In this document: piece by piece, positions 46,830 to 55,425 of the stretch
How the letters are laid out: every line of letters begins with the position of its first letter
How positions within the stretch are numbered: the first letter of the stretch is position 1
DNA from: Citrobacter sedlakii NBRC 105722
GTDB taxonomy: Bacteria > Pseudomonadota > Gammaproteobacteria > Enterobacterales > Enterobacteriaceae
DNA: 64,000 nt
NCBI RefSeq assembly: GCF_000759835.1
Contig: NZ_BBNB01000010.1
Coordinates: forward strand, 1 to 64,000
Direction: 5' to 3'
Notes under the pieces: model-generated
Databases searched by the model: none
Seen by the model: only the letters and a program-made list of their open reading frames with translations
Told to the model about the DNA's origin: nothing
Made by a program: the position numbers and the translations under genes

Positions 46830-48110
46830 ATGAGTAAGTCTGAAAACCTCTATAGCGCGGCGCGTGAGCTCATCCCCGGCGGCGTTAACTCTCCTGTTCG
46901 CGCCTTTACTGGCGTGGGTGGCACTCCGCTGTTTATCGAAAAAGCTGACGGCGCGTATCTGTACGATGTCGATGGTAAAGCCTATATCGATTACGTCGGC
47001 TCCTGGGGACCGATGGTACTGGGGCACAACCACCCGGCCATCCGTAATGCGGTGATCGAAGCCGCCGGGCGTGGTTTAAGCTTCGGCGCGCCAACCGAAA
47101 TGGAAGTGAAAATGGCGGCGCTGGTGACGGAGCTGGTGCCGACGATGGACATGGTGCGCATGGTAAACTCCGGTACCGAAGCGACCATGAGCGCCATTCG
47201 TCTGGCGCGCGGTTTTACCGGGCGCGATAAAATCATTAAATTCGAAGGCTGCTACCACGGCCACGCCGACTGTCTGCTGGTGAAAGCCGGCTCCGGCGCG
47301 CTGACGCTGGGTCAGCCAAACTCGCCAGGCGTGCCGGCGGATTTCGCCAAACACACGCTAACCTGCACCTATAACGATCTGGATTCCGTCCGCGCCGCGT
47401 TTGAGCAGTTCCCGCAGGAGATCGCCTGCATCATCGTTGAGCCGGTCGCGGGCAACATGAACTGCATCCCGCCGCTGCCGGACTTCCTGCCGGGTCTGCG
47501 CGCCCTGTGCGATGAATTTGGCGCATTGCTGATCATTGATGAAGTCATGACCGGCTTCCGCGTCGCGCTGGCGGGCGCGCAGGACTATTACGGCGTAACG
47601 CCGGATCTGACCTGTCTGGGCAAAATCATTGGCGGCGGTATGCCAGTGGGCGCCTTCGGCGGCCGTCGCGAAGTGATGGATGCGCTGGCGCCAACCGGTC
47701 CGGTGTATCAGGCAGGGACGCTGTCCGGAAACCCAATTGCGATGGCGGCAGGGTTTGCCTGTCTGAACGAAGTGGCCCAGCCGGGGGTCCATGACACGCT
47801 GGGCGAACTGACGACCCGTCTCGCCGAAGGTCTGCTGGCAGCCGCACAGGAAACGGGTATTCCACTGGTAGTAAACCATGTCGGCGGCATGTTCGGCCTA
47901 TTCTTTACCGATGCGAAAACGGTCACCTGCTATCAGGACGTGATGGCATGCGACGTAGAACGCTTTAAGCGTTTCTTCCACCTGATGCTGGAAGAAGGCG
48001 TGTACCTGGCGCCGTCGGCGTTTGAGGCGGGCTTTATGTCGATCGCACACAGCATGGACGACATCAACAACACTATCGACGCCGCGCGTCGGGTGTTTGC
48101 AAAGCTGTAA
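46830..48110 (+). CDS. hemL: Glutamate-1-semialdehyde 2,1-aminomutase
   Basis: HemL makes 5-aminolevulinate, the first tetrapyrrole precursor for haem and sirohaem. The 426-aa class III aminotransferase-fold PLP enzyme has the Schiff-base lysine in [16 protein letters not shown] (about residue 265) and the motifs VNSGTEATM and [10 protein letters not shown]. It is followed by a terminator. Confidence 0.99.
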   Translation: MSKSENLYSAARELIPGGVNSPVRAFTGVGGTPLFIEKADGAYLYDVDGKAYIDYVGSWGPMVLGHNHPAIRNAVIEAAGRGLSFGAPTEMEVKMAALVTELVPTMDMVRMVNSGTEATMSAIRLARGFTGRDKIIKFEGCYHGHADCLLVKAGSGALTLGQPNSPGVPADFAKHTLTCTYNDLDSVRAAFEQFPQEIACIIVEPVAGNMNCIPPLPDFLPGLRALCDEFGALLIIDEVMTGFRVALAGAQDYYGVTPDLTCLGKIIGGGMPVGAFGGRREVMDALAPTGPVYQAGTLSGNPIAMAAGFACLNEVAQPGVHDTLGELTTRLAEGLLAAAQETGIPLVVNHVGGMFGLFFTDAKTVTCYQDVMACDVERFKRFFHLMLEEGVYLAPSAFEAGFMSIAHSMDDINNTIDAARRVFAKL

Positions 48111-48132
48111 TAACGAGAAGGTTATCCATCGC

Positions 48133-48169
48133 AGGCCGGGTGAAGCGAAACCGCTACCCGGCCTTTTTA
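48133..48169 (+). terminator. Terminator of hemL
   Basis: AGGCCGGG (48133-48140) pairs with CCCGGCCT (48157-48164), with inner AGCG/CGCT pairing. A run of T follows. The stem resembles a REP unit. Confidence 0.88.
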
Positions 48170-48184
48170 TTGTCTGAAGGCGAC

Positions 48185-48203
48185 GCCAGACGTTTTATCT
48201 GGC
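48185..48203 (-). terminator. Small hairpin after fhuB
   Basis: GCCAGA-CGTTTTA-TCTGGC lies 20 nt past the fhuB stop. The stem is only 6 bp with no clear T tract on the leftward side. The hemL terminator beyond it may serve fhuB too. Together these elements fill the 113-bp gap. Confidence 0.4.
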
Positions 48204-48223
48204 CGACAACGCAGACTGCCGTC

Positions 48224-50206
48224 TTATCGACTCTGCTTACGCAGCAGATAAATAAAGTATGGCGCGCCAATAAAGGTGGACAGTATTCCGGCCGGGATCT
48301 GATACGGGAACATCAGCATTCTGCCGCACCAGTCAGCAAACACCAGCAGTAATCCCCCCGCCAGGGCCGACATCACCATATGCGGCAGGGTGCGGCGAAA
48401 GCCCAGCATTCGCGCGATATGCGGCGCCATCAGCCCGACAAAACTTAACGGGCCGATGGTCATCGTCGCCGTGGCCGTCAGGCATGCCGCCAGCAGCAGC
48501 AGCGCAATACGCGACGGCGTCAGCGCCATCCCCACCGCCCGCGCGGTATCGCCACCCAAGGGTAAAATCGTCAACCAGCGACGGCACAGCGGCGCGATCG
48601 CCAGCAGAATCACCATCACCACGCCAGTTCGCAGCACCTGCTCTTCCGACGCGTTATAGGTTGACCCTGAAATCCAGGTCAGCACTTCCGCCATGCGCGG
48701 ATCGCCGCTGGCCTGTAGCATCATCAGCAGCATCGTAAACGCCGTGCTGAGCGCCATCCCCGCCAGCAGCATCCGGTGAGGTGAAAAACCCCCGCGCCCG
48801 GCGGCAATCATAATGATCAACAGCGTCCCCGCTGCGCCGAGACTCCCGGCGGGCAGCAGCCAGCCAAACGCGTTGCCTGGCACCAGAAACAGCATCAGGA
48901 CGACGCCAAACGCCGCACCGGAGCTGATCCCAAGCACTTCCGGACTCGCCATTGGGTTACCGGTCAGACGCTGGATAATACACCCCGCCACCGCCAGCAT
49001 GACGCCGGCGATAAGCGCCGCCAGAATACGCGGCCAGCGCCACGACATCAGTTCATCCAGCAGCGCCCCGCTCGCCCAACTCCAGCCATGGGCGTCGCGA
49101 CCCAGCGAAAGCGCCACATACGCGCCAAGCAACAAAATGACCAGGCCCGCCAGCGCGTAACCCGCCACGTGCTGGCGCTCTGCGGCCACGCGATTGCTGA
49201 CGTTCATATCCGGCGCGCTCATACTGCGTAAACGCGGCAGCAGCCACAGCAGCAGCGGCGCGCCAATCAACGCCGTCACCGAACCGGTAGAGACCTCCAT
49301 CCACACGCGGCTCAGCCAGATAATCACCTGATCGGAAAGCCAGAGGATCAGCGCGCCGATCAGCGGCGCGAGAATCAGGCGCGGCAGCAGGCGTCGCGCG
49401 CCGAGCATTTTCGCCAGCAGCGGCGCAAACAGGCCAATAAAGCCGATGATCCCGACCGCGTTGACCAACAACGCGCTAAGCACTATCGCCAGCGTCAGAG
49501 CCGCCAGACGCGCCAGCGACAGCGCCAGGCCCAGATTACGCGCCACGCCGTCATCCAGCCCCATCAGCGTCAGCGGACGCAGCAGCAACAGCGTAAGCAT
49601 CACGCCACCGAGCAGTTGCGGCCAAAGGCGCTGCACGCCGCTCCAGTCAGTTTGTGTCAACGTACCGGTGCTCCAGAGGAACATGCTTTGCAATTGATCG
49701 TGATGGAATAACACTAACAGCTGGTTAATCGCCCCGCAGTAGAGGCTTACCACCAGACCCGCGAGGATCAGCGTGACGGGTGAAAGGCGCTTGCCCCACG
49801 CGACGCCAAACACCAGCGCGCCAACGATACACGCCCCGGTAAGCGCGGCAAACTGCGCCGCCATCGCTCCCGGAATCGCCCATAGCGTCGTTACCGTAAT
49901 CCCCAACTGAGCGCCCGTCGCCACGCCGAGCGTGGTCGGTTCCGCCAGGGGGTTACGCAGCACCTGCTGGAACAATACGCCCACCAGACCCAGTCCGGCC
50001 CCTACCAGCAGAGAAATCACCAGCCGCGGCAGCAGGCTGTAGTGAAACATCATCTGTTCGATAACGTTGATATCCGGCGCCCACAACGCCTGCTGCCACT
50101 GGCTACGCGGCAGCGCGAGGGAAAGGTTTCCCCAGGTTAAGCCCGTCGCGATAACACACAGCAGAACCAGCAAAAAAGCCGGGAAGAACGCGATACGTTT
50201 ACTCAC
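48224..50206 (-). CDS. fhuB: Ferric hydroxamate ABC importer permease FhuB
   Basis: FhuB carries iron-loaded hydroxamate siderophores (ferrichrome, aerobactin, coprogen) across the inner membrane. Unusually for the family, it is a fused double permease (660 aa, two homologous FecCD-type halves of about 330 aa, with about 20 membrane helices). Each half has the ATPase-contact motif seen as NPLAEPTTLGV and NPMASPEVLGI. The start is GTG and overlaps the fhuD stop by 4 bp. Confidence 0.98.
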   Translation of the reverse strand: MSKRIAFFPAFLLVLLCVIATGLTWGNLSLALPRSQWQQALWAPDINVIEQMMFHYSLLPRLVISLLVGAGLGLVGVLFQQVLRNPLAEPTTLGVATGAQLGITVTTLWAIPGAMAAQFAALTGACIVGALVFGVAWGKRLSPVTLILAGLVVSLYCGAINQLLVLFHHDQLQSMFLWSTGTLTQTDWSGVQRLWPQLLGGVMLTLLLLRPLTLMGLDDGVARNLGLALSLARLAALTLAIVLSALLVNAVGIIGFIGLFAPLLAKMLGARRLLPRLILAPLIGALILWLSDQVIIWLSRVWMEVSTGSVTALIGAPLLLWLLPRLRSMSAPDMNVSNRVAAERQHVAGYALAGLVILLLGAYVALSLGRDAHGWSWASGALLDELMSWRWPRILAALIAGVMLAVAGCIIQRLTGNPMASPEVLGISSGAAFGVVLMLFLVPGNAFGWLLPAGSLGAAGTLLIIMIAAGRGGFSPHRMLLAGMALSTAFTMLLMMLQASGDPRMAEVLTWISGSTYNASEEQVLRTGVVMVILLAIAPLCRRWLTILPLGGDTARAVGMALTPSRIALLLLAACLTATATMTIGPLSFVGLMAPHIARMLGFRRTLPHMVMSALAGGLLLVFADWCGRMLMFPYQIPAGILSTFIGAPYFIYLLRKQSR

Positions 50207-51093
50207 GCTTTGCCTCCCAGCGCGTTATCGAGAATGCGTACAAAGTGCATTGTCGATAACGTTGCGCCATAAAACCACACTGCCGGCACGCGCTGGAAGC
50301 GCCCTTCGCGTACGAACGGCATCGCCCGCCATAGCGGCGTACGCATCAGCGTAGCCATCTCTTTATTGTTGCCATGATCAAAACAGAGCACATCGGCATC
50401 TTTGTACGCGGCAAGGCGATCGATCCCCACCGCCGTGCTGCCCCAGAAGTTGGTTTCCCCCTGCCAGGCGTTGCGGATCCCGTACTCATCCAGCACCTCC
50501 TGGAACAAACAGTTCGGACCAAAGACCAGCATATGACGGGCATCGAGCAGGGTAATCAGCAGCAACGGACGCGTGCCTCGTTGAACGAAGCGCGGCTTTT
50601 TACTTTCGATAAACCGATCGAATTCACTGAGATGCCGGGCTGCCGCCGCGTCCAGATTCAGCAGTTGCGCCATCTCATTCAGCGACTTACGGGCCACCGC
50701 CAGGGGCTTATTGCCGTCGCTAAAGTTAAAGCCGCGCCCGGGCGCGATGCGCGCCAGCTTCTCCGGGGACGGACCATAACCTGTCGACCAGAACATGTAC
50801 GAAGGCTTCATTTCGGTCAGCAGTTCGAGATTAGGTTCGGTACGCAAACCAATATCGATGACCGACGCCGGGAGCGGCGGCTCGTTCACCCATAGCCGGT
50901 AGTTAGGAATATCTGCAACGCCATATGGCGTGATACCGAGCGCCAGCAGTAGCTCGACCGGCAGCCATTCCAGCGCCACAATGCGATGCGGATCAACAGA
51001 TGCCGCACGCGCCTGGCTCATCTGCCAGATGAGCGGAGAGAGCGCCATCGCCGTTAATAAACGACGACGCGTTAATTGGTGTAATCCGTTCAT
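50203..51093 (-). CDS. fhuD: Ferric hydroxamate-binding periplasmic protein FhuD
   Basis: FhuD binds hydroxamate siderophores in the periplasm. The 296-aa precursor has a twin-arginine signal (LTRRRLLTAMALSPLIW), consistent with Tat export known for FhuD. The mature fold has two lobes joined by a helix. It overlaps fhuC by 1 bp and fhuB by 4 bp, in the order fhuA-C-D-B. Confidence 0.97.
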   Translation of the reverse strand: MNGLHQLTRRRLLTAMALSPLIWQMSQARAASVDPHRIVALEWLPVELLLALGITPYGVADIPNYRLWVNEPPLPASVIDIGLRTEPNLELLTEMKPSYMFWSTGYGPSPEKLARIAPGRGFNFSDGNKPLAVARKSLNEMAQLLNLDAAAARHLSEFDRFIESKKPRFVQRGTRPLLLITLLDARHMLVFGPNCLFQEVLDEYGIRNAWQGETNFWGSTAVGIDRLAAYKDADVLCFDHGNNKEMATLMRTPLWRAMPFVREGRFQRVPAVWFYGATLSTMHFVRILDNALGGKA

Positions 51094-51890
51094 TAATAAA
51101 CAAAACTCACGGGAGCAGCACCGGTCGGATGCGGCAGAATACCCATCGGGATACCGTATATTTGCTCCAGCGTCTCGCTGCGCATCAGTCCGGCAGGTGT
51201 GCCCTGGGCTATCATTTCACCGCCGCGTAGCGCAACCAGGTAGTCGCAATAGCGCGCGGCCATGTTGATATCATGCAACACGGCAATGACCGTCAGACCA
51301 CGCTGCTGACTTAAGCGGTGCACCAGCGCCAGCACATCCACCTGATGGGCAATATCCAGCGCCGAAGTCGGCTCATCGAGCAGCAGGCAGCGGCTGTCCT
51401 GCGCCACCAGCATCGCAATCCACGCGCGCTGACGTTCGCCGCCGGAGAGGCTGTCCACCAGACGATGCGCCAGCGGTTTTAAGCCCACCAGCGTAATGGC
51501 TTCCTCCACTTTTTCTCTGTCCGCTACGCCAAAACGCCCCAACGCCCCGTGCCACGGATAACGCCCAATCGCCACCAGTTCGCGGACGGTCATGCCCTCC
51601 GCCTGCGGCAACTGCTGTGGCAGATAAGCCACCTTTCGGGCGAAAGCTTTGCTGCTCCAGCTGTCCAACGGCTGATCGTCAAGGAGGATCTCCCCTTCGG
51701 ACGGCGGCTGATGGCGACCCAGCATTTTCAGCAAGGTGGATTTACCGGAGCCGTTGTGACCGATCAGCCCCGTCACTTTCCCCACCGGGAAGGTTAACGA
51801 CAGAGGATGCAGAAGCGTGCGCCCGGGAACGCGAAAGGCGACATCACGCAGTGCAAAAGTGGTATCGGGAAGAGGGGTGTGTTCCTGCAT
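51093..51890 (-). CDS. fhuC: Ferric hydroxamate ABC importer ATP-binding subunit FhuC
   Basis: FhuC is the ATPase driving FhuB. The start is the ATG at 51890 (MQEHTPLPDT), giving 265 aa; an ATG three codons upstream is less likely. Walker A is GHNGSGKST, the signature is LSGGERQRAW, and Walker B is CLLLDEPTSALD. A hairpin lies in the 48-bp gap after fhuA. Confidence 0.98.
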   Translation of the reverse strand: MQEHTPLPDTTFALRDVAFRVPGRTLLHPLSLTFPVGKVTGLIGHNGSGKSTLLKMLGRHQPPSEGEILLDDQPLDSWSSKAFARKVAYLPQQLPQAEGMTVRELVAIGRYPWHGALGRFGVADREKVEEAITLVGLKPLAHRLVDSLSGGERQRAWIAMLVAQDSRCLLLDEPTSALDIAHQVDVLALVHRLSQQRGLTVIAVLHDINMAARYCDYLVALRGGEMIAQGTPAGLMRSETLEQIYGIPMGILPHPTGAAPVSFVY

Positions 51891-51909
51891 AGCGGCCAAC
51901 TTGTAAAAC

Positions 51910-51928
51910 GGGCACGCAAAGCGTGCCC
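51910..51928 (-). terminator. Hairpin between fhuA and fhuC
   Basis: The perfect 8-bp stem GGGCACGC / GCGTGCCC with 3-nt loop, read leftward, is followed by GTTTTAC. It sits between the abundant receptor gene and the transporter genes, so it may act as a partial terminator or as a barrier to 3' exonucleases protecting the fhuA message. Confidence 0.6.
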
Positions 51929-51938
51929 AAAAGAGAAA

Positions 51939-54188
51939 TTAGAAACGGAAGGTTGCAGTTGCAACGACCTGACGTTCCGCGCCCCAGAAGCAGCCATAAG
52001 TGTTAAAGCAGCTGGCGACATATTCGCGATCAAACAGGTTGTTCACATGCAGGGCGACATTCGACCCCGCCATGCCCACGCGTGCCAGGTCGTAACGGAC
52101 CAGCGCATCCACCAGGGTATAGCTGCCGACTTTAAAGGAGTTCGCCGGATCGCCGTAGCTGGAGCTGGTATAGCGAACGCCAGTGCCCAGCGTCAGGCCG
52201 GAGAGCGGGCCGTCAAAGACCGTGTAGTCGCCCCATAGGGAAGCCATGTGTTTTGGCACCTGTGCCGGGGTGTTGCCTTTGTAGTTGGTGTCGGTGGTAT
52301 ATTCCGCATCAGTATAAGTATAAGAGCCTACCACGTTAACGCTGGCCGACAGCGCTGCTTTCGCTTCAATTTCCACGCCACGCGAGCGAATTTCACCGCC
52401 TTCAACCGAGAAGAATGAACCGTTCGGGTCAGCCATCAGGTTGTTGGTTTTGGTCAACTGGTAAACGGCGCCGGTGATAACGATCGGACGATCGTTCGGC
52501 ACATACTTCACGCCCGCTTCGTACTGCTTACCTTTTGACGGCGCGAAGATGTTGCCATTTTGTCCAACCTGTGAAGCCGGTTCAAATGACTCGCTGTAGC
52601 TGAAGTATGGGGTTACGCCGTTATCAAACAGGTAGTTAACGCCGCCGCGCCAGGTGAACTGGTTATCATCACGCGAGTCCTGGACGCCTGTTTCACGGTT
52701 CAGGGAGTCCTGCTTCGCCCAGTCATAGCGACCGCCGAGGGTCACCAGCACTTTATCCCACTGCATCTGATCCTGCACGTACAGGCCGGTCTGCTTCTGT
52801 TTGTTCAGCACGCGGTAGGCGCCTGACGGGCCAGGATGCGCACCGAAGTCGAAGTCACCGCGGTCAAGGTTATAGATATCAGATGGCGTTACGGAACCGG
52901 CATAGCCAAACCAGGAATCGATATCGTTACGCATACGCATAAAGTCAACGCCGGTCAGCAGCGTGTGATCGACAGAGGCGGTGGTAAACTGACTCTGCAG
53001 TTGGGTATCCACCGCAAAGTTCTCCAGCTTCTCATTGTCGATAACATACTGACGGGTCAGGGTGTGGCCCCATTGCGACTGAGGAACGCTGGCGCACGGG
53101 CTGGAAGTCGGGTTGCTTGAATAGAGCGGATCCGAGCACATGCCGTAACCGTAGACGCTGTTCTGCTCAACTTTGTTCTGCGCGTAACGCAGGTTCTGAC
53201 GCACGGTAAAGGTATCGTTGAATTCGTGGTCGAAGCTGTAGCCCACCATCTTCTCGTTACGGGAATAGGTGTTGTTGTTCGCCCCTTCGTTGAAGTCGGT
53301 CGGCAGACGCTTACCGTTCGGCAGCGTGGATACCGTCCCCTCTTTCGGCAACCAGCCGTAATAACCGGTTTCCGGCTCGTTCTGGAAATACGAGAGGAAG
53401 GTGAGGTTGGTTTTATCATCCGGACGCCAGCTGAATGACGGCGCGATGGCGTAACGTTGTTCTTCCGCGCCCTGCTGCTGGGCATTCGCCGAGCGCGCCA
53501 GACCGGTTAAACGGTAAGAGTAAACGCCGTCATCATCCAGCGCGTCGCTGAAGTCGAAGCCGGTCTGGAACAGGCTGTCGGTGCCCATTTTAAACTGCAC
53601 TTCTTTCAGCGGTTCGGTGGTGGGACGCTTACTGACCATATTCAGCAGGCCGCCCGGGTTGCTCTTACCGTACAGGACGGAAACAGGACCGCGCATCACT
53701 TCTGCGCGTTCCAGCATGTAAGGGTCGATCACCGCGTCGTTATAGAAGTTACCCTGCATCTTCAGACCGTTCAGATAGTTATTCTGGCTTTGGCCGTCAG
53801 CAGCGAAACCGCGGATGATCAGATAATCATAGGTATTGGACGCGCCGCGAGTGCCGACAGCAACGCCGGGCGTATAGCTCAGCGCCTCTTTCACTGATTT
53901 AGGCTGATGCAGCGCCATCTCTTCCGCAGTGACCACTGAAATGGACTGCGGTACTTTCTGGATCGGGGTATCGGTTTTGGTCGCCGTGGCAGACTGTCGC
54001 GCCGCGATGGTCGCCGCCGGACCCCAGGCGCTTTCCTGCGGAGCAGGCGCAGCAGTTACAGTAATGGTTTCTTCTTTCGGTTGAACCGCCGCCTGTGCAT
54101 AGACAGACATGCCGCTAACCGCTGTGGCTACTACAACTGCGATTTTACGCAGAGAGTATGTTGGCTGAGCAGTTTTATAACGCGCCAT
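51939..54188 (-). CDS. fhuA: TonB-dependent ferrichrome receptor FhuA
   Basis: FhuA imports ferrichrome through the outer membrane with energy from TonB. It is also the receptor for phages T1, T5 and phi80, colicin M and albomycin in E. coli, and for ES18 in Salmonella. The start is the ATG at 54188 (MARYKTAQPT), giving 749 aa. It has a signal peptide ending in VYAQA, TonB box EETITVTAAP, plug domain (about 35-190) and a 22-strand barrel ending in the terminal Phe (ATATFRF). The CSDPLYSSNPTSSPC loop, the gating-loop region, is present. Confidence 0.98.
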   Translation of the reverse strand: MARYKTAQPTYSLRKIAVVVATAVSGMSVYAQAAVQPKEETITVTAAPAPQESAWGPAATIAARQSATATKTDTPIQKVPQSISVVTAEEMALHQPKSVKEALSYTPGVAVGTRGASNTYDYLIIRGFAADGQSQNNYLNGLKMQGNFYNDAVIDPYMLERAEVMRGPVSVLYGKSNPGGLLNMVSKRPTTEPLKEVQFKMGTDSLFQTGFDFSDALDDDGVYSYRLTGLARSANAQQQGAEEQRYAIAPSFSWRPDDKTNLTFLSYFQNEPETGYYGWLPKEGTVSTLPNGKRLPTDFNEGANNNTYSRNEKMVGYSFDHEFNDTFTVRQNLRYAQNKVEQNSVYGYGMCSDPLYSSNPTSSPCASVPQSQWGHTLTRQYVIDNEKLENFAVDTQLQSQFTTASVDHTLLTGVDFMRMRNDIDSWFGYAGSVTPSDIYNLDRGDFDFGAHPGPSGAYRVLNKQKQTGLYVQDQMQWDKVLVTLGGRYDWAKQDSLNRETGVQDSRDDNQFTWRGGVNYLFDNGVTPYFSYSESFEPASQVGQNGNIFAPSKGKQYEAGVKYVPNDRPIVITGAVYQLTKTNNLMADPNGSFFSVEGGEIRSRGVEIEAKAALSASVNVVGSYTYTDAEYTTDTNYKGNTPAQVPKHMASLWGDYTVFDGPLSGLTLGTGVRYTSSSYGDPANSFKVGSYTLVDALVRYDLARVGMAGSNVALHVNNLFDREYVASCFNTYGCFWGAERQVVATATFRF

Positions 54189-54210
54189 TGGTATATCTCT
54201 GATGGAAAGT

Positions 54211-54242
54211 GAATGATAACGTAAACGAGAATTATTATTATG
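54211..54242 (-). promoter_or_regulatory. Fur box upstream of fhuA
   Basis: Read leftward, ATAATAATAATTCTCGTTTA and then CGTTATCATTC gives overlapping half-sites close to the GATAAT-type Fur consensus, 23 bp before the fhuA ATG. Iron-loaded Fur should repress fhuACDB. Confidence 0.8.
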
Positions 54243-54350
54243 ACGGCAGAATAATATTCGAAACGCTGGCGAGATAGCAAGCAATACGCGTCCCTGGCAA
54301 AACTAAGGGGTTAAGAATTATCCAGATGAAAAGAAAGGGTTAAAACAAGC

Positions 54351-54378
54351 GCCCTGAGGTTAACAAAATGCTCAGGGC
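54351..54378 (-). terminator. Terminator-like hairpin after the fimbrial operon
   Basis: The perfect 8-bp stem GCCCTGAG / CTCAGGGC has a 12-nt loop. Read leftward, it is followed by GCTTGTTTTAACC. It lies 24 nt after the adhesin stop and would separate the fimbrial operon from fhuA. Confidence 0.6.
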
Positions 54379-54401
54379 TCAGAGAGAACAAAAACCGAGG
54401 T

Positions 54402-55421
54402 TTACCGATAATAAACTTCAAAGGTCGCTACAGCATCGACCTGTCCGCCCTTTATCGTACCGGTTTTGATATATCGGGCTTTAAGCGGAATGGTCACTGA
54501 CTGGTCCTGAACCGTGTTACCTGTTGCGGTGTAGTCCTGATCAAACTGAAGCACCGTATCATTGCTGTCAAGAATCTGGATGCCAATGCCTTCAGCCGCA
54601 TTTTCGCCTGTCGCAATAGAAAGCACATCCCCATCCTGTACGCCCGTTGAGCCTGACGTTGTGAAGCGATAATCAACCTTAATGCCCGCATCACACCGCT
54701 CAAGCTGAATTTTAAAACTGTCGTCAGAAACCACTTTCGAGAGATTGTTCGTAAAGTCGTGCGCCGTGATCGTGGCTAACGGTACCGTGATATTGTTTTC
54801 CATCAGTTGGCAGGTGTTGGATTTAATATCGATTGTGGTTGAATTAAAGCGTAACTGACCGATGACTTTATCGTCGTATTTCCAGTCTGCGATCAGTTTA
54901 CTGGTGTCAAGCACACCCGATGAAACAGGCCCGGTAACCACGAGCTGAACGGCTGCATGGAGGGTAATGGGATAGGCAGCATCTATTTTTTTTACTGTGT
55001 CGGTTCCTATGTGCCAGGGAGTGATCAGGTTTTCAGGGCCTAACGTTTCATTTGCGAAATTAGCCCATGCAGCGCGAAAGCCAATTCCTGGAATGCCCGT
55101 TGCGTAAACCCCCTCGAGGGAACTTGTTGTAACCAGATCGGCGTCACTAAGTCCGCCGGTATATCCTTGATGAATATTACCGTTAGCATCGCAGGCAACC
55201 GTTATTTGCGCACTGGTCAGTTCCTCCGAATAAAGAATTTGACCGACAGCAGCATCTTTACTGACGACCAGTGGCGGCAAGGTAAAGGTAACCTGCGCTG
55301 CATCAGGTCCCCCTTTAGTAATGACACAGCTTGCCGTGGCGTAAAAACTCAGGCCATTGCCAGTAAGCACCAGCAGTGCAATGGCAAGACCCCGTAAAAT
55401 CCTCTCGCGTATTCTGTTCAT
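54402..55421 (-). CDS. Fimbrial tip adhesin-like protein
   Basis: This is the last gene of a chaperone-usher fimbrial operon. I choose the ATG at 55421 (MNRIRERILR), 4 nt after the usher stop, giving 339 aa with a signal peptide ending in FYATA before SCVITKGG. The longer frame overlaps the usher. The protein is twice pilin length, as for FimH-type two-domain adhesins. An N-terminal variable half (to about residue 200) precedes a pilin domain that starts near TCQLMENN and ends in the chaperone-recognition pattern ATFEVYYR, with the penultimate Tyr. The N-terminal half would bind a receptor, which is unknown. Confidence 0.85.
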   Translation of the reverse strand: MNRIRERILRGLAIALLVLTGNGLSFYATASCVITKGGPDAAQVTFTLPPLVVSKDAAVGQILYSEELTSAQITVACDANGNIHQGYTGGLSDADLVTTSSLEGVYATGIPGIGFRAAWANFANETLGPENLITPWHIGTDTVKKIDAAYPITLHAAVQLVVTGPVSSGVLDTSKLIADWKYDDKVIGQLRFNSTTIDIKSNTCQLMENNITVPLATITAHDFTNNLSKVVSDDSFKIQLERCDAGIKVDYRFTTSGSTGVQDGDVLSIATGENAAEGIGIQILDSNDTVLQFDQDYTATGNTVQDQSVTIPLKARYIKTGTIKGGQVDAVATFEVYYR

Positions 55422-55425
55422 CTTT

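Noticed and set aside
54189-55421. A possible recent mobile-element border at the fhuA side of the fimbrial operon
   Set aside because: No inverted terminal repeats, transposase remnant or target duplication could be seen at either end, so I do not claim a transposition mechanism.
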